NCBI GenBank assembly: GCA_010027105.1
Contig: RGVT01000166.1
Span: forward strand, 1 to 6,294
Length of the DNA: 6,294 nucleotides
Direction of reading: 5' to 3'
Origin: Planctomycetia bacterium
GTDB taxonomy: Bacteria > Planctomycetota > Planctomycetia > Pirellulales > UBA1268
How positions within the stretch are numbered: position 1 is the first letter of the stretch; the number at the start of each line of letters is the position of its first letter. Both the position numbers and the translations under genes were made by a program. Below the pieces are notes generated by a model. That model was not told the DNA's origin, searched no databases, and was given only the letters and a program-made list of their open reading frames with translations. This document shows positions 1 to 6,294 of the stretch, piece after piece.

Positions 1-300
1 CGCGACGCGATCGAGCAGGCCGTCGACCCCGACGAGGCCGACGAGGTGCTACGGGTGGACGCGATCGCGGCGGGCATGATCGATGGCGTCGCCAGCCACG
101 TGGTCGTGGAGGTGTCGGCGACCTGCGGCGCCGACGACATCGATCGCGCGGAAAAGCGGGCGGGCATCCTGCGGAAGGCCGGCCTCGCCGCGGTGCCGCT
201 CGTCGCGTGCCAGGCCATTGCGCCGGAGCTGCGCGGCTACGCCCGCTCCAGGCAGGTGCGGGTCTGGTGCAACGGCACGATTCTCGACGCAGCCGCGTGA
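1..300 (+). CDS. C-terminal part of a hypothetical protein, possibly PD-(D/E)XK nuclease-like
   Basis: This reading frame is open from the first base, so the true start lies upstream; 99 residues and a TGA stop are visible. A GTG at 46 is available, but the upstream codons (RDAIEQAVDPDEADEVL) read as genuine acidic helical protein, so I treat it as internal. The fragment has an Asp at about residue 20 (RVDAI), a buried beta strand VVVEVS with Glu37, an Arg/Lys-rich helix (about 48-60), a second strand (AAVPLVA) and a final RVWCNGTIL strand. From memory, this order (D, strand with E-V-S, basic helix, strand, C-terminal strand) matches uncharacterised bacterial proteins that resemble PD-(D/E)XK nucleases with the usual Lys replaced. 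That assignment is inference; catalytic activity cannot be claimed. It has no signal or membrane segment in view, so it is probably cytoplasmic. Its stop overlaps the start of the next gene by one base, suggesting cotranscription and translational coupling. Confidence 0.7.
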   Translation, partial: RDAIEQAVDPDEADEVLRVDAIAAGMIDGVASHVVVEVSATCGADDIDRAEKRAGILRKAGLAAVPLVACQAIAPELRGYARSRQVRVWCNGTILDAAA

Positions 301-2474
301 TGGCATTTCCGTCCCGCTGCGATTGGAGGACTGGCAGCGTCTGGTTGCTCGTGTTCGCGGCCGTGTCGGCGGCGGCCGGGGAGATCGTCGTTCATGTGTC
401 GCCCGCCGGCGATGATGACTGGACGGGACGGCTCGACACCCCGAACGCCGATCGCACCGACGGCCCCGTGGCCTCGCTCGAGCGGGCCCGCGATCTCGTC
501 CGCGGCCGCCGCGCGGCTCCGGATGGCGCCGGCCTTCCAGCGCGGGTGATCCTCGCCGAGGGCTGCTATCGGCTCACGCGGCCGTTCGTGCTCGGCCCCG
601 AACACGGTGGCACGGCTGCCGCTCCTGTCTCGTATGAAGCGGCCCCGGGGGCTCGGCCCGAAAGCCGGCCCGTGATCAGCGGCGGCCGGGCGATCACGGG
701 CCTGCGCGAAGGCACGGGAGCCGACGCCGGCCTGTGGGTGGCCGACATCCCCGCCGCGGCGCTCGCCGCGCCGGCGGCCGAGCGCTTTCGGTTCGAGCAG
801 CTGTTCGTGAACGGGGTCCGCGCGGTGCGGGCGCGGGAGCCCGACGCGGGCGTGGCTGCGATCGAGGCCTGCGTCGAGGAGCCGCTCACGGAATCGGGCA
901 CGAACGCCGCTGCAGCTTCCGGTGCGAAGCCAAATCCCGACAAGCCAAGTCCCAACATGCCGAAATCCAAGCAGCGGCTCGCCTCCGCCCGGCAGACCGT
1001 CACGCTCGACCCCGACGGCTTCGCCCCGCTCGCCGGGCTCGACTCTGCCGCGGTCGCCGCCGTGGAACTCACCGTGCACCACAAGTGGGACATCACCCGC
1101 CGGTTCATCGAGCGGCTCGATCCGGAAAGCCGGCAGGTGATCGTGAGCGGTCTCGGCATGAAGCCGTGGAACCGCTGGGATGCGAAATCGACGGCGGTCT
1201 TCGCCAATGCCCGGGCCTTTCTCGACGAGCCGGGCGAGTGGTTTCTCGATCCGGCCGGCCGGCTCTTGTACAAGCCGCGACCCGGCGAAACGCTGGCCAC
1301 CGCCAAGGTGATCGCGCCGGTCGCGCCGCAGCTGCTCGTCATCCAGGGTGATCCTGCAAACGAACGCCATTGTGCCCACGTGACGTTTTCCGGGATCACG
1401 TTTCACCACACCCAGTGGCTCACGCCCCCGGCCGGCTTCGAGCCGGTGCAGGCGGCGGAGCCGGTGACCGCCGCCGTGATGGTCGATGGCGGACGGCAGA
1501 TCGCATTTCGCGACTGCGCGATCGCCCACACCGGAGGCTACGGCCTCTGGCTCCGCAAGGGCTGCCGCGACTGCCGGGTGGAGCGGTGCCTCGTCGAAGA
1601 CATGGCCGCGGGCGGCGTGCGGATCGGCACGGCGGCGATCGCGAAGGCCGACGCCGACCACACCGCCGGCAACACGATCGACAACTGCGTCATCCGCCAC
1701 GGCGGCCGCATCTTCCCTACCGCCGTCGGCATCTGGATCGGCCAATCGTCGGACAACGCCGTCACCCACAACGAGATCTTCGACATGTTCTACACCGGCA
1801 TCTCCGCCGGCTGGACCTGGGGCTACGGCCCGAGCCGCGCGCAGCGAAACCGGATCGAGGCCAATCGCATCCATCGGATCGGGCAGGGCCTGCTCTGCGA
1901 CATGGGGGGCATCTACACGTTGGGCGACGCCGCGGGCACGGTGGTCCGCGGCAACGTGATCCACGATGTGGCGGGCCGCACTTACGGCGGCTGGGGCCTC
2001 TATGCCGACGAGGGCACGGCGGGCATCGTCTACGAGAACAACCTCGTCCACGACACCACCTCGGGCGGCTTCCACCAGCACTACGGCCGCGACAACGTGG
2101 TGCGGCACAACGTCTTCGTGAACGCCCGCGACTGGCAGGTGCAGGCGACCCGGGCCGAGGACCACCGTTCGTTCACGTTCGAACGCAACGTCATCGCCTG
2201 GCGGACCGGGCAGTCGATCAAGGGGCCGTGGGACAAGCTGCAGGCGGTCACAGGCTCCAACTGCTGGTGGAACACGGCCGGCGAGCCGGTGACGTTTCTC
2301 GGCAAGACGCTCGCCGAGTGGCAAACCGCCGGCCACGAGCAGGGCTCGATCGTGGCCGACCCGGGGTTCATCGATCCTGCCCGGCACGACTACCGCCTGA
2401 AGCCCGACTCACCGGCCGTGCCGCTCGGATTCGTTCCCTACGATTGGGCCACCGCGGGCCCGGCGGGGCGGTAA
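300..2474 (+). CDS. Exported right-handed parallel beta-helix protein, GH141-like glycosidase candidate
   Basis: A 724-residue protein, probably a secreted or periplasmic carbohydrate-active enzyme. Residues 1-27 form a signal peptide: an Arg-containing n-region, the hydrophobic core VWLLVFAAVSAAA, and cleavage near AAAG/E. Residues 30-68 carry the family opening VHVSPAGDDDWTG followed by TDGPVASLERARD. Residues 80-350 form the N-terminal and inserted beta domains. About 355-640 is the helix, with coils marked by repeated strand-Asn motifs: NTIDNCVI (458), NAVTHNEI (486), NRIEANRI (517), VVRGNVI (548), IVYENNLV (576), NVVRHNVF (599), FTFERNVI (625). CDMGGIYTLG (Asp534) and GWGLYADEGT (Asp570, Glu571) are strongly family-like and are candidate catalytic acids. 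GH141 members include an alpha-L-fucosidase and a xylanase, so the substrate cannot be read from sequence. The ATG at 300 overlaps the preceding stop (TGATG) and best fits the signal peptide; GTG at 297 is an alternative. No Shine-Dalgarno precedes either, but GGAGGA occurs at 325-330. An unusual Pro/Lys/Asn linker lies at residues 210-224. Confidence 0.85.
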   Translation: MAFPSRCDWRTGSVWLLVFAAVSAAAGEIVVHVSPAGDDDWTGRLDTPNADRTDGPVASLERARDLVRGRRAAPDGAGLPARVILAEGCYRLTRPFVLGPEHGGTAAAPVSYEAAPGARPESRPVISGGRAITGLREGTGADAGLWVADIPAAALAAPAAERFRFEQLFVNGVRAVRAREPDAGVAAIEACVEEPLTESGTNAAAASGAKPNPDKPSPNMPKSKQRLASARQTVTLDPDGFAPLAGLDSAAVAAVELTVHHKWDITRRFIERLDPESRQVIVSGLGMKPWNRWDAKSTAVFANARAFLDEPGEWFLDPAGRLLYKPRPGETLATAKVIAPVAPQLLVIQGDPANERHCAHVTFSGITFHHTQWLTPPAGFEPVQAAEPVTAAVMVDGGRQIAFRDCAIAHTGGYGLWLRKGCRDCRVERCLVEDMAAGGVRIGTAAIAKADADHTAGNTIDNCVIRHGGRIFPTAVGIWIGQSSDNAVTHNEIFDMFYTGISAGWTWGYGPSRAQRNRIEANRIHRIGQGLLCDMGGIYTLGDAAGTVVRGNVIHDVAGRTYGGWGLYADEGTAGIVYENNLVHDTTSGGFHQHYGRDNVVRHNVFVNARDWQVQATRAEDHRSFTFERNVIAWRTGQSIKGPWDKLQAVTGSNCWWNTAGEPVTFLGKTLAEWQTAGHEQGSIVADPGFIDPARHDYRLKPDSPAVPLGFVPYDWATAGPAGR
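927..971 (+). repeat. In-frame minisatellite, three imperfect 15-bp units
   Basis: Three adjacent 15-bp units start at 927, 942 and 957: AAGCCAAATCCCGAC, AAGCCAAGTCCCAAC and ATGCCGAAATCCAAG. The first two differ at 2 of 15 positions; the third is more diverged. Units are in phase with the beta-helix gene and encode the pentapeptides KPNPD, KPSPN and MPKSK (residues 210-224). The tract is richer in A than the surrounding gene and follows a short Ala-rich run. It sits between two folded beta segments, so it probably encodes a flexible surface linker. As the unit is a multiple of three, copy-number change would keep the frame. Confidence 0.7.
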
Positions 2475-2480
2475 GCCCGG

Positions 2481-4511
2481 TCAAGGTCTCGCCATGTGGC
2501 GGCGGTAGGCGTCGTCGAGGTCGGCGTAGCTCGTGCCGCAGAGGCGGGCGAGCGTGTCGGGGGAGACGGAGCCTGTATAGACACGCACGAGATACTCGAC
2601 GAACGCCTCGCGGTATCGCGCCTGCTCGCCGTTCATGAAGAAGTCGGCGAGACCGGAGATCTGGCTGTAGATCGCCGGCAGCCGCGCGTCGGCCTGGAGG
2701 TCCGTGCGGCCGAGCCCACAGAGCTCTTCGAGAGGAACATAAAACCCGTCGTCGATGAGCCGCTCGCGGGCGGCGGGTGCGCGGCCGGCGTCGCGGCCGC
2801 CGAGCGTCCAGCCATACGGCGCCGCTCGGAGACTTTCCATGTAGCACGCCGCGGCCTCCACGGCCCAGAACCCGCAGCGCTCGCCCACGAGCGGGCTCGT
2901 CTTCCGCATCGCGGCGAACAGTTGATGCACGGCCTCGTGATGGATCGTGGACACTCCCGGCTCGTCTCCGCCCTCGCCGATCGGAAAGAAATAGGCCGTG
3001 CGGGTCGGCGTCCAGTAGAGCCCGAGCGTGCGGGCGATCGTGGGCTCGAGTTTTTCCAGTTCCGCGACGTATGCCGCGCGATCGGCGAACAGCGTGGCGG
3101 CGAACGGCCCGTGGCTCGTCGGCCGCGCGCGGCCCTCGACCGCCCGCTCGAGATCGGCCGGCTCGAGGATGAATCCGCCGAACGCCTGCCGCCACACGGC
3201 GTGCGCGACCTCGAGTTCGCGGGCGAGCGCCGCGGCCGCATCGGGCCCCGCCTGCGACGAGATCTTCCAGTGATCCGAGAGCCAGGCCACGGGCCGGCCC
3301 GGCCGCTGGTCGGGCGCTCGCGCGGCCTGCGACTTCGTGATCCAGCCGCGGATCGGATCGGCCACGTCGCCGGCGTCGAGCCGCTTGGCCGCCTCGGGCC
3401 ACAGCCAGCGGCCGTCGCGCTTCACCGAACCGCCCGCCTTGCGGGCCTGCTCGTGGTCGGGATCGTCGCGGAGCACCTCGGAAAGGATCTCGATCGTGGT
3501 GCAGCTGCGCTGGGAGAGCGCGGGCGGCTTGTCCGCGGCGGCCCGCTCGGCGCGGGTGGGGATGCTCGCGTGCGCCTGGGCTGCTTCGACGGCGAGGGCG
3601 AACAGCCCGGCTGCGCGCGTGCGACGGGCCGCCACGAAATCGGCCCAGATCGCCTGTTCGTCGGGGGTGTCGATGAACGCGGGCGTTTCGAGCGCGTCGG
3701 GAATCGCGAGCACGCGTTGGCGACCCGGCGTGTCGGGCAGGCGCCACTCGCGCACGAGGGCGCCGAGCTCCGCATGGCCGCCGCGTTCGGCGCGCCGCAC
3801 GAGATCAGCTGCGGCCGCCTCCCACTGGTCGTCGAGTGTTTCGCGAGGGATCGGCTCGACGGCGGTGAGGTCCGCCGGCGCCGCGGTGGCGGCGATCGCG
3901 ATGGCCGTGGCGACGATCGCGCGTGCCGACGGCCACGCTCGCCGCCAGGCGCTGCGAGCTGCCGTGAGGAGCAGATTGCCGAGCGCCGTCACGCCGTAGA
4001 TTGGATCGACGACGAAGTCCCACGCGTTGTCCGATTCAAAAAGCCCGACCCGCCAGGCGATGCCAGCAGCCAGGAGTACGAGGCCGAAGCGATTGCCGGC
4101 GAGCGCGAGCCCCGCGCCCATCGAGGCCACGGCCGCCGCCACGCCGGGCTCGCTCCAGCCGAGCGCATAGGGATCGAAGCGGCTGAGCCCGAGCGCCGCA
4201 GGATAAAGGAGCAACGACGCGCCCGCGCCCCACCATACGGCCGCCCACCGGGCCGCCGGGTTGAGCCACGGACGCGAGAGGAAGGGAGCGGCGACCAGAT
4301 CGACCAACACGACCAGAAAGGGGATCGAAAACGTCTGCCCGAGCCCGTGGAGCCAGCGGCCGACGGGCATGCCGGCGACCGGCACGGCCGACATGCAGCC
4401 CAACGCGACCGGCAGCCAACGCGGGATCGGCCGTCGGACGGCGAGCCGCACGAGCGCCGCGATCGCCACGCCCCAGGCCGCCACCGGATACCACCATGCC
4501 GCCACGGTCAC
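2481..4511 (-). CDS. Polytopic membrane protein fused to an extracytoplasmic HExxH gluzincin-like (DUF1570/peptidase MA-like) domain
   Basis: A 676-residue two-module protein. Residues 1-185 are a membrane module with about six hydrophobic spans (roughly 6-24, 32-50, 62-80, 88-109, 122-139, 141-157), weaker hydrophobicity at 166-183, and motifs such as RFDPYALGW and NAWDFVVDPIY. A basic stretch (RSAWRRAWPSAR, 187-197) then precedes an Ala/Ile-rich span (198-212, ending APAD) that looks like a signal peptide or last membrane helix and would place the rest outside the cytoplasm. Residues 220-460 are a helical region holding RDDPDHEQARKAGG...GRWLWPEAAKRL, familiar from planctomycete hypothetical proteins. 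Residues 465-676 hold the peptidase-like domain, with H525-E-A-V-H529 and Glu552 (WAVEAAACYMES) 23 residues later as a plausible third zinc ligand. This fits gluzincins; the substrate is unknown. The GTG at 4511 is chosen because it overlaps the upstream stop by 4 nt and has GGAG 8 nt before it. GTG at 4505 is a weaker alternative. Last gene of the minus-strand operon. Confidence 0.8.
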   Translation of the reverse strand: MTVAAWWYPVAAWGVAIAALVRLAVRRPIPRWLPVALGCMSAVPVAGMPVGRWLHGLGQTFSIPFLVVLVDLVAAPFLSRPWLNPAARWAAVWWGAGASLLLYPAALGLSRFDPYALGWSEPGVAAAVASMGAGLALAGNRFGLVLLAAGIAWRVGLFESDNAWDFVVDPIYGVTALGNLLLTAARSAWRRAWPSARAIVATAIAIAATAAPADLTAVEPIPRETLDDQWEAAAADLVRRAERGGHAELGALVREWRLPDTPGRQRVLAIPDALETPAFIDTPDEQAIWADFVAARRTRAAGLFALAVEAAQAHASIPTRAERAAADKPPALSQRSCTTIEILSEVLRDDPDHEQARKAGGSVKRDGRWLWPEAAKRLDAGDVADPIRGWITKSQAARAPDQRPGRPVAWLSDHWKISSQAGPDAAAALARELEVAHAVWRQAFGGFILEPADLERAVEGRARPTSHGPFAATLFADRAAYVAELEKLEPTIARTLGLYWTPTRTAYFFPIGEGGDEPGVSTIHHEAVHQLFAAMRKTSPLVGERCGFWAVEAAACYMESLRAAPYGWTLGGRDAGRAPAARERLIDDGFYVPLEELCGLGRTDLQADARLPAIYSQISGLADFFMNGEQARYREAFVEYLVRVYTGSVSPDTLARLCGTSYADLDDAYRRHMARP

Positions 4512-5671
4512 GTCATCCGCTCCGCCGGCCGGCCACGGATCCAGGCCTCGTTCATGACGACGTGCCGGACCCGCCGCATCTTCCAGGTGTACACGAGGTG
4601 CACCCGGCCCCGGCGGTCGTGCATCATGTATGGATAGGCGAATCGCTCCCCCGGCTCGTCGTCGAGCGTGGCCACGCGCTGCCAGAAGGCCGCCGCCGGG
4701 TCGAACCGCACGAGGTCGAGCGTCGCCCGGCCCTCGCGGGCGAGATTGCAGGCGAGCAGCACCGTACCGTCGGAGAGCCGGACCGCCGCCACGCTCGCGT
4801 CGGGGTTCGGCAGGGGCGTGGGCTCGGGGGTCGACCAGGTGCGGCCGCCGTCCTCCGACCGCTGCAGCATCAGCCGGCGGGAGGCCGCATGGCAGCGCAG
4901 CAGCGTCAGGCAGCGACGCCCGTCGAGGGGTACCACCGCCGGCTGCAGGAACGAGCGCCCGCCGGCCAGCCGCGTCTTCACCGCCCGCAAGCCGTCGGCC
5001 TCGGGAGCCAGCCACACCAGTTCCGGAAACTTGCCGACGCACTCGTGGTACACCGGCAGCACGATCTCGCCGGAGTCGAGCCGCACCGGCGCCGCCCGCA
5101 CCAGTTCGCTGACGTTGAAGAACGGGCTGAGGGGGAGCCGGCGGCCCGCGGTCCACGTGACGCCGCCGTCGGTCGAAGAACACGCGTTGAGCGTGCTGCC
5201 CGACCAGCCGCCGACGGCGATCGTCACGTACACGAGCCACAGCCGGCCGCCGTCGTCGCCGAAGATCACCGCGTTGCCCACGCGGTCGACGAACCGCCCG
5301 AGGTCGCGGGACGCGCGCCGACGGTCGACGACGAGCCGCGGAGCGGCCCACTCGGTGGCCCCTCCGGCCTCGTCGGCAGCCGCGGTGGCCATCCAGACGG
5401 CCACGTCGGCGGCCAGTTCGTGCGCGCCGGCATACCACGCGCAGGCCAGGCCGCCGGCGGCGCGTTCGCAGATGCTCGGGCAATGCACGTAGGCGAGCGG
5501 GGGATCGTGGTCGATGAAGCCGCTCGTGAACAGCGGCGGCTCGTCGGCCGCCGGCGCCGCCGGGAGCCGAAACGCCGCGCCGGGCCCCGGCAGCGGCCGG
5601 CCTTCGCGCGGCCAGCCCCAGACCGCGACCACGCCGGCCGCAAACGCGCTGCGCCGCGTGAGTTCGTGCAT
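4508..5671 (-). CDS. Exported sialidase-like (BNR/Asp-box) beta-propeller protein
   Basis: A 387-residue protein of the sialidase-like superfamily, probably acting on a glycan outside the cytoplasm. The N-terminus MHELTRRSAFAAGVVAV has twin arginines and a short Ala/Val core, consistent with a Tat or lipid-free Sec signal; the mature start is uncertain. Residues 47-95 hold the family opening FTSGFIDHD...YVHCPSICE and GGLACAWYAGAHE...DVAVWMA. Two clear Asp boxes follow, S-T-D-G-G-V-T-W (166-173) and S-E-D-G-G-R-T-W (272-279). Blade-like strands include NAVIFGDDGGRLWLVYV (133-149), SGEIVLPVYHE (200-210), VRLSDGTVLLACN (297-309) and GRVHLVYTWKMRRVRHV (355-371). This architecture suits a six-bladed propeller. 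The classical F/YRIP arginine motif of GH33 sialidases is absent, so sialidase activity is unproven; other propeller hydrolases or lyases are possible. The start at 5671 gives an intact signal; GGGA lies about 8 nt upstream. It follows the isomerase gene by 54 nt and overlaps the membrane peptidase gene by 4 nt. Confidence 0.82.
   Translation of the reverse strand: MHELTRRSAFAAGVVAVWGWPREGRPLPGPGAAFRLPAAPAADEPPLFTSGFIDHDPPLAYVHCPSICERAAGGLACAWYAGAHELAADVAVWMATAAADEAGGATEWAAPRLVVDRRRASRDLGRFVDRVGNAVIFGDDGGRLWLVYVTIAVGGWSGSTLNACSSTDGGVTWTAGRRLPLSPFFNVSELVRAAPVRLDSGEIVLPVYHECVGKFPELVWLAPEADGLRAVKTRLAGGRSFLQPAVVPLDGRRCLTLLRCHAASRRLMLQRSEDGGRTWSTPEPTPLPNPDASVAAVRLSDGTVLLACNLAREGRATLDLVRFDPAAAFWQRVATLDDEPGERFAYPYMMHDRRGRVHLVYTWKMRRVRHVVMNEAWIRGRPAERMT
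4520..4523 (-). promoter_or_regulatory. Shine-Dalgarno GGAG deciding the GTG start of the membrane peptidase gene
   Basis: Read on the minus strand, GGAG is followed by the 8-nt spacer CGGATGAC and then GTG (4511-4509). It lies inside the last codons of the propeller gene, whose TGA overlaps the GTG (GTGA). The spacing is normal for the 4511 start and too long (14 nt) for the in-frame GTG at 4505. Ribosomes ending the propeller gene could reinitiate here. Confidence 0.5.
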
Positions 5672-5700
5672 GAATCGATCCCGTCGCTTCCCTGCGCCGG

Positions 5701-5720
5701 GGCCGCCTCCGCCGGCGGCC
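5701..5720 (-). other. GC-rich hairpin in the isomerase-propeller intergenic gap
   Basis: GGCCGCC (5701-5707) and GGCGGCC (5714-5720) are perfect inverted repeats separated by 6 nt, giving a 7-bp all-GC stem. It begins 5 nt after the isomerase stop on the minus strand and ends 29 nt before the propeller start. No T-run follows, so it is not a typical intrinsic terminator. It could protect the 3' end of the upstream message or tune expression between the two genes. Given the local base composition it may also be chance. Confidence 0.3.
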
Positions 5721-5725
5721 GCGTG

Positions 5726-6294
5726 TCAGGCTTCCTCGGCGAACGCCGAATCGAACTGCCGGTTGCTCGGCGCGAAGTCGAGGTTTTGCACGAACTCGCA
5801 GGCCTCGGCCGCGCCGTGCTCGCGGTCCATGCCGCAGTCCTCCCACTCCACCGAGAGCGGCCCTTCGTAGCCGATCTGGTTGAGGGCCCGGATGATCTCC
5901 TCGAAGTCGACGCCGCCCCGGCCCGGCGAGCGGAAGTCCCAGCCGCGGCGCGGATCGCCGAAGTTGAGATGGCTCCCGAGGATGCCGCTCCGGCCGTTGA
6001 GCGTGACGACCGCGTCCTTGACGTGCACGTGGTAGATGCGGTCGTGGAACGTGCGAATGAACTCGACCGGATCGACGCCTTGCCAGTGGAGGTGGCTGGG
6101 GTCGAAGTTAAAACCGAACTCCTCGCGGCGGCCAAGCGCATCGAGCGCCCGCTGGGCCGTGACCGTGTCGAACGCGATCTCGGTGGGGTGCACCTCCAGC
6201 GCGAACCGTACGCCACACTCGGCGAACACGTCGAGGATCGGGTTCCAACGGTCGGCGAACTCCTCGAAGCCGGCGGCGAGCATCGACTCGGGCA
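5726..6294 (-). CDS. Sugar phosphate isomerase/epimerase (xylose isomerase-like TIM barrel), N-terminus outside the window
   Basis: The frame is open to the window edge; 189 codons plus 2 nt are visible before the TGA stop. A Met codon at 6283 is probably internal, since the family usually runs to about 300 residues or more and the codons before it (PES) continue the frame. Counting from that Met, the metal-site residues of the D-tagatose-3-epimerase/xylose-isomerase-like fold are all present: Glu30 (FALEVHPTEIAFD), Asp61 with His64 (NFDPSHLHWQG), His85/His87 (YHVHVKD) and Glu146 (PLSVEWED). These would bind a divalent metal and act on a sugar or sugar derivative through enediol chemistry. 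SHLNFGDPRRGWDFRSPG and GMDREHGAAEAC are further signatures of a family common in planctomycetes. No substrate can be assigned. It is cytoplasmic in the visible part, and upstream in the same direction as the propeller and membrane-peptidase genes, so it probably leads or belongs to their operon. Confidence 0.88.
   Translation of the reverse strand, partial: PESMLAAGFEEFADRWNPILDVFAECGVRFALEVHPTEIAFDTVTAQRALDALGRREEFGFNFDPSHLHWQGVDPVEFIRTFHDRIYHVHVKDAVVTLNGRSGILGSHLNFGDPRRGWDFRSPGRGGVDFEEIIRALNQIGYEGPLSVEWEDCGMDREHGAAEACEFVQNLDFAPSNRQFDSAFAEEA

Noticed and set aside
207..299. Upstream start at 207 adding 31 residues to the beta-helix protein.
   Set aside because: The added residues lie in the shadow of the upstream gene and would bury the signal peptide; the ATG at 300 places it at the N-terminus.
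237..2387. A long minus-strand open frame opposite the beta-helix gene.
   Set aside because: It is a composition effect of high GC. The translation is Arg/His/Ala/Gly-rich with no recognisable domain, while the plus strand encodes a clear family.
2451..2472. Inverted repeat ACCGC...GCGGT near the convergent stops as a bidirectional terminator.
   Set aside because: The stem is only 5 bp with a 12-nt loop and no T-run on either side, which is expected by chance in such GC-rich DNA.
2496..4637. A 713-codon plus-strand open frame opposite the membrane-peptidase gene.
   Set aside because: Its translation is low-complexity Arg/Gly/Ala-rich with no domain. The minus strand shows membrane spans and HEAVH.
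2481..5846. A single 1121-residue minus-strand reading frame covering both the propeller and membrane-peptidase genes.
   Set aside because: Its first 445 residues are Arg/Gly/Ala-rich out-of-frame reading of the propeller gene. Only the part from the GTG at 4511 has protein-like features.
6281..6283. The Met codon at 6283 as the real start of the isomerase gene.
   Set aside because: It would give only 185 residues, lacking the N-terminal half of the TIM barrel, and the frame continues to the window edge.
1..6294. tRNA, rRNA, CRISPR arrays, insertion sequences, phage attachment sites.
   Set aside because: Scanning by eye showed no cloverleaf-like element, no spaced direct repeats, no transposase motifs and no terminal inverted repeats; coding sequence accounts for nearly every base.

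Overview
This is a very GC-rich window of densely packed protein-coding sequence. The protein families point to a planctomycete (Planctomycetota), possibly Pirellulales-like. They are a secreted right-handed beta-helix glycosidase-like protein, an exported Asp-box propeller protein with a Tat-like leader, a membrane protein fused to an HExxH peptidase-like domain, and a TIM-barrel sugar isomerase/epimerase. The lineage call is inferred from protein style, since no marker gene is present.

Left part, plus strand (1-2474). The 3' end of a gene of unknown function, which I tentatively compare to a PD-(D/E)XK-nuclease-like family, overlaps by one base (TGATG) the start of a 724-residue exported beta-helix protein. 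That protein resembles the GH141-type group of carbohydrate-active enzymes. It carries a small in-frame 3 x 15-bp minisatellite encoding a Lys/Pro/Asn/Ser-rich linker.

Right part, minus strand (6294 down to 2481). Three genes read in one direction and look like an operon: a sugar phosphate isomerase/epimerase-like protein (its N-terminus lies outside the window), a 387-residue sialidase-like propeller protein, and a 676-residue multi-spanning membrane protein with a C-terminal extracytoplasmic gluzincin-like domain. The last two overlap by 4 nt, with a well-placed GGAG in front of the GTG start. A 54-nt gap holding a GC-rich hairpin separates the first two. The two transcription units converge with only 6 nt between stop codons and no obvious terminator.

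Taken together, the window reads as a piece of a glycan- or glycoconjugate-handling locus: exported beta-helix and propeller proteins outside the cytoplasm, a cytoplasmic sugar isomerase, and a membrane-anchored peptidase candidate. The functional link is inference. The most unusual element is the fusion of a polytopic membrane module to the HExxH domain, which still carries what looks like a relic signal peptide at the junction. No RNA gene, mobile element, CRISPR array or integration site was seen, and no stretch over 300 nt lacks a gene.
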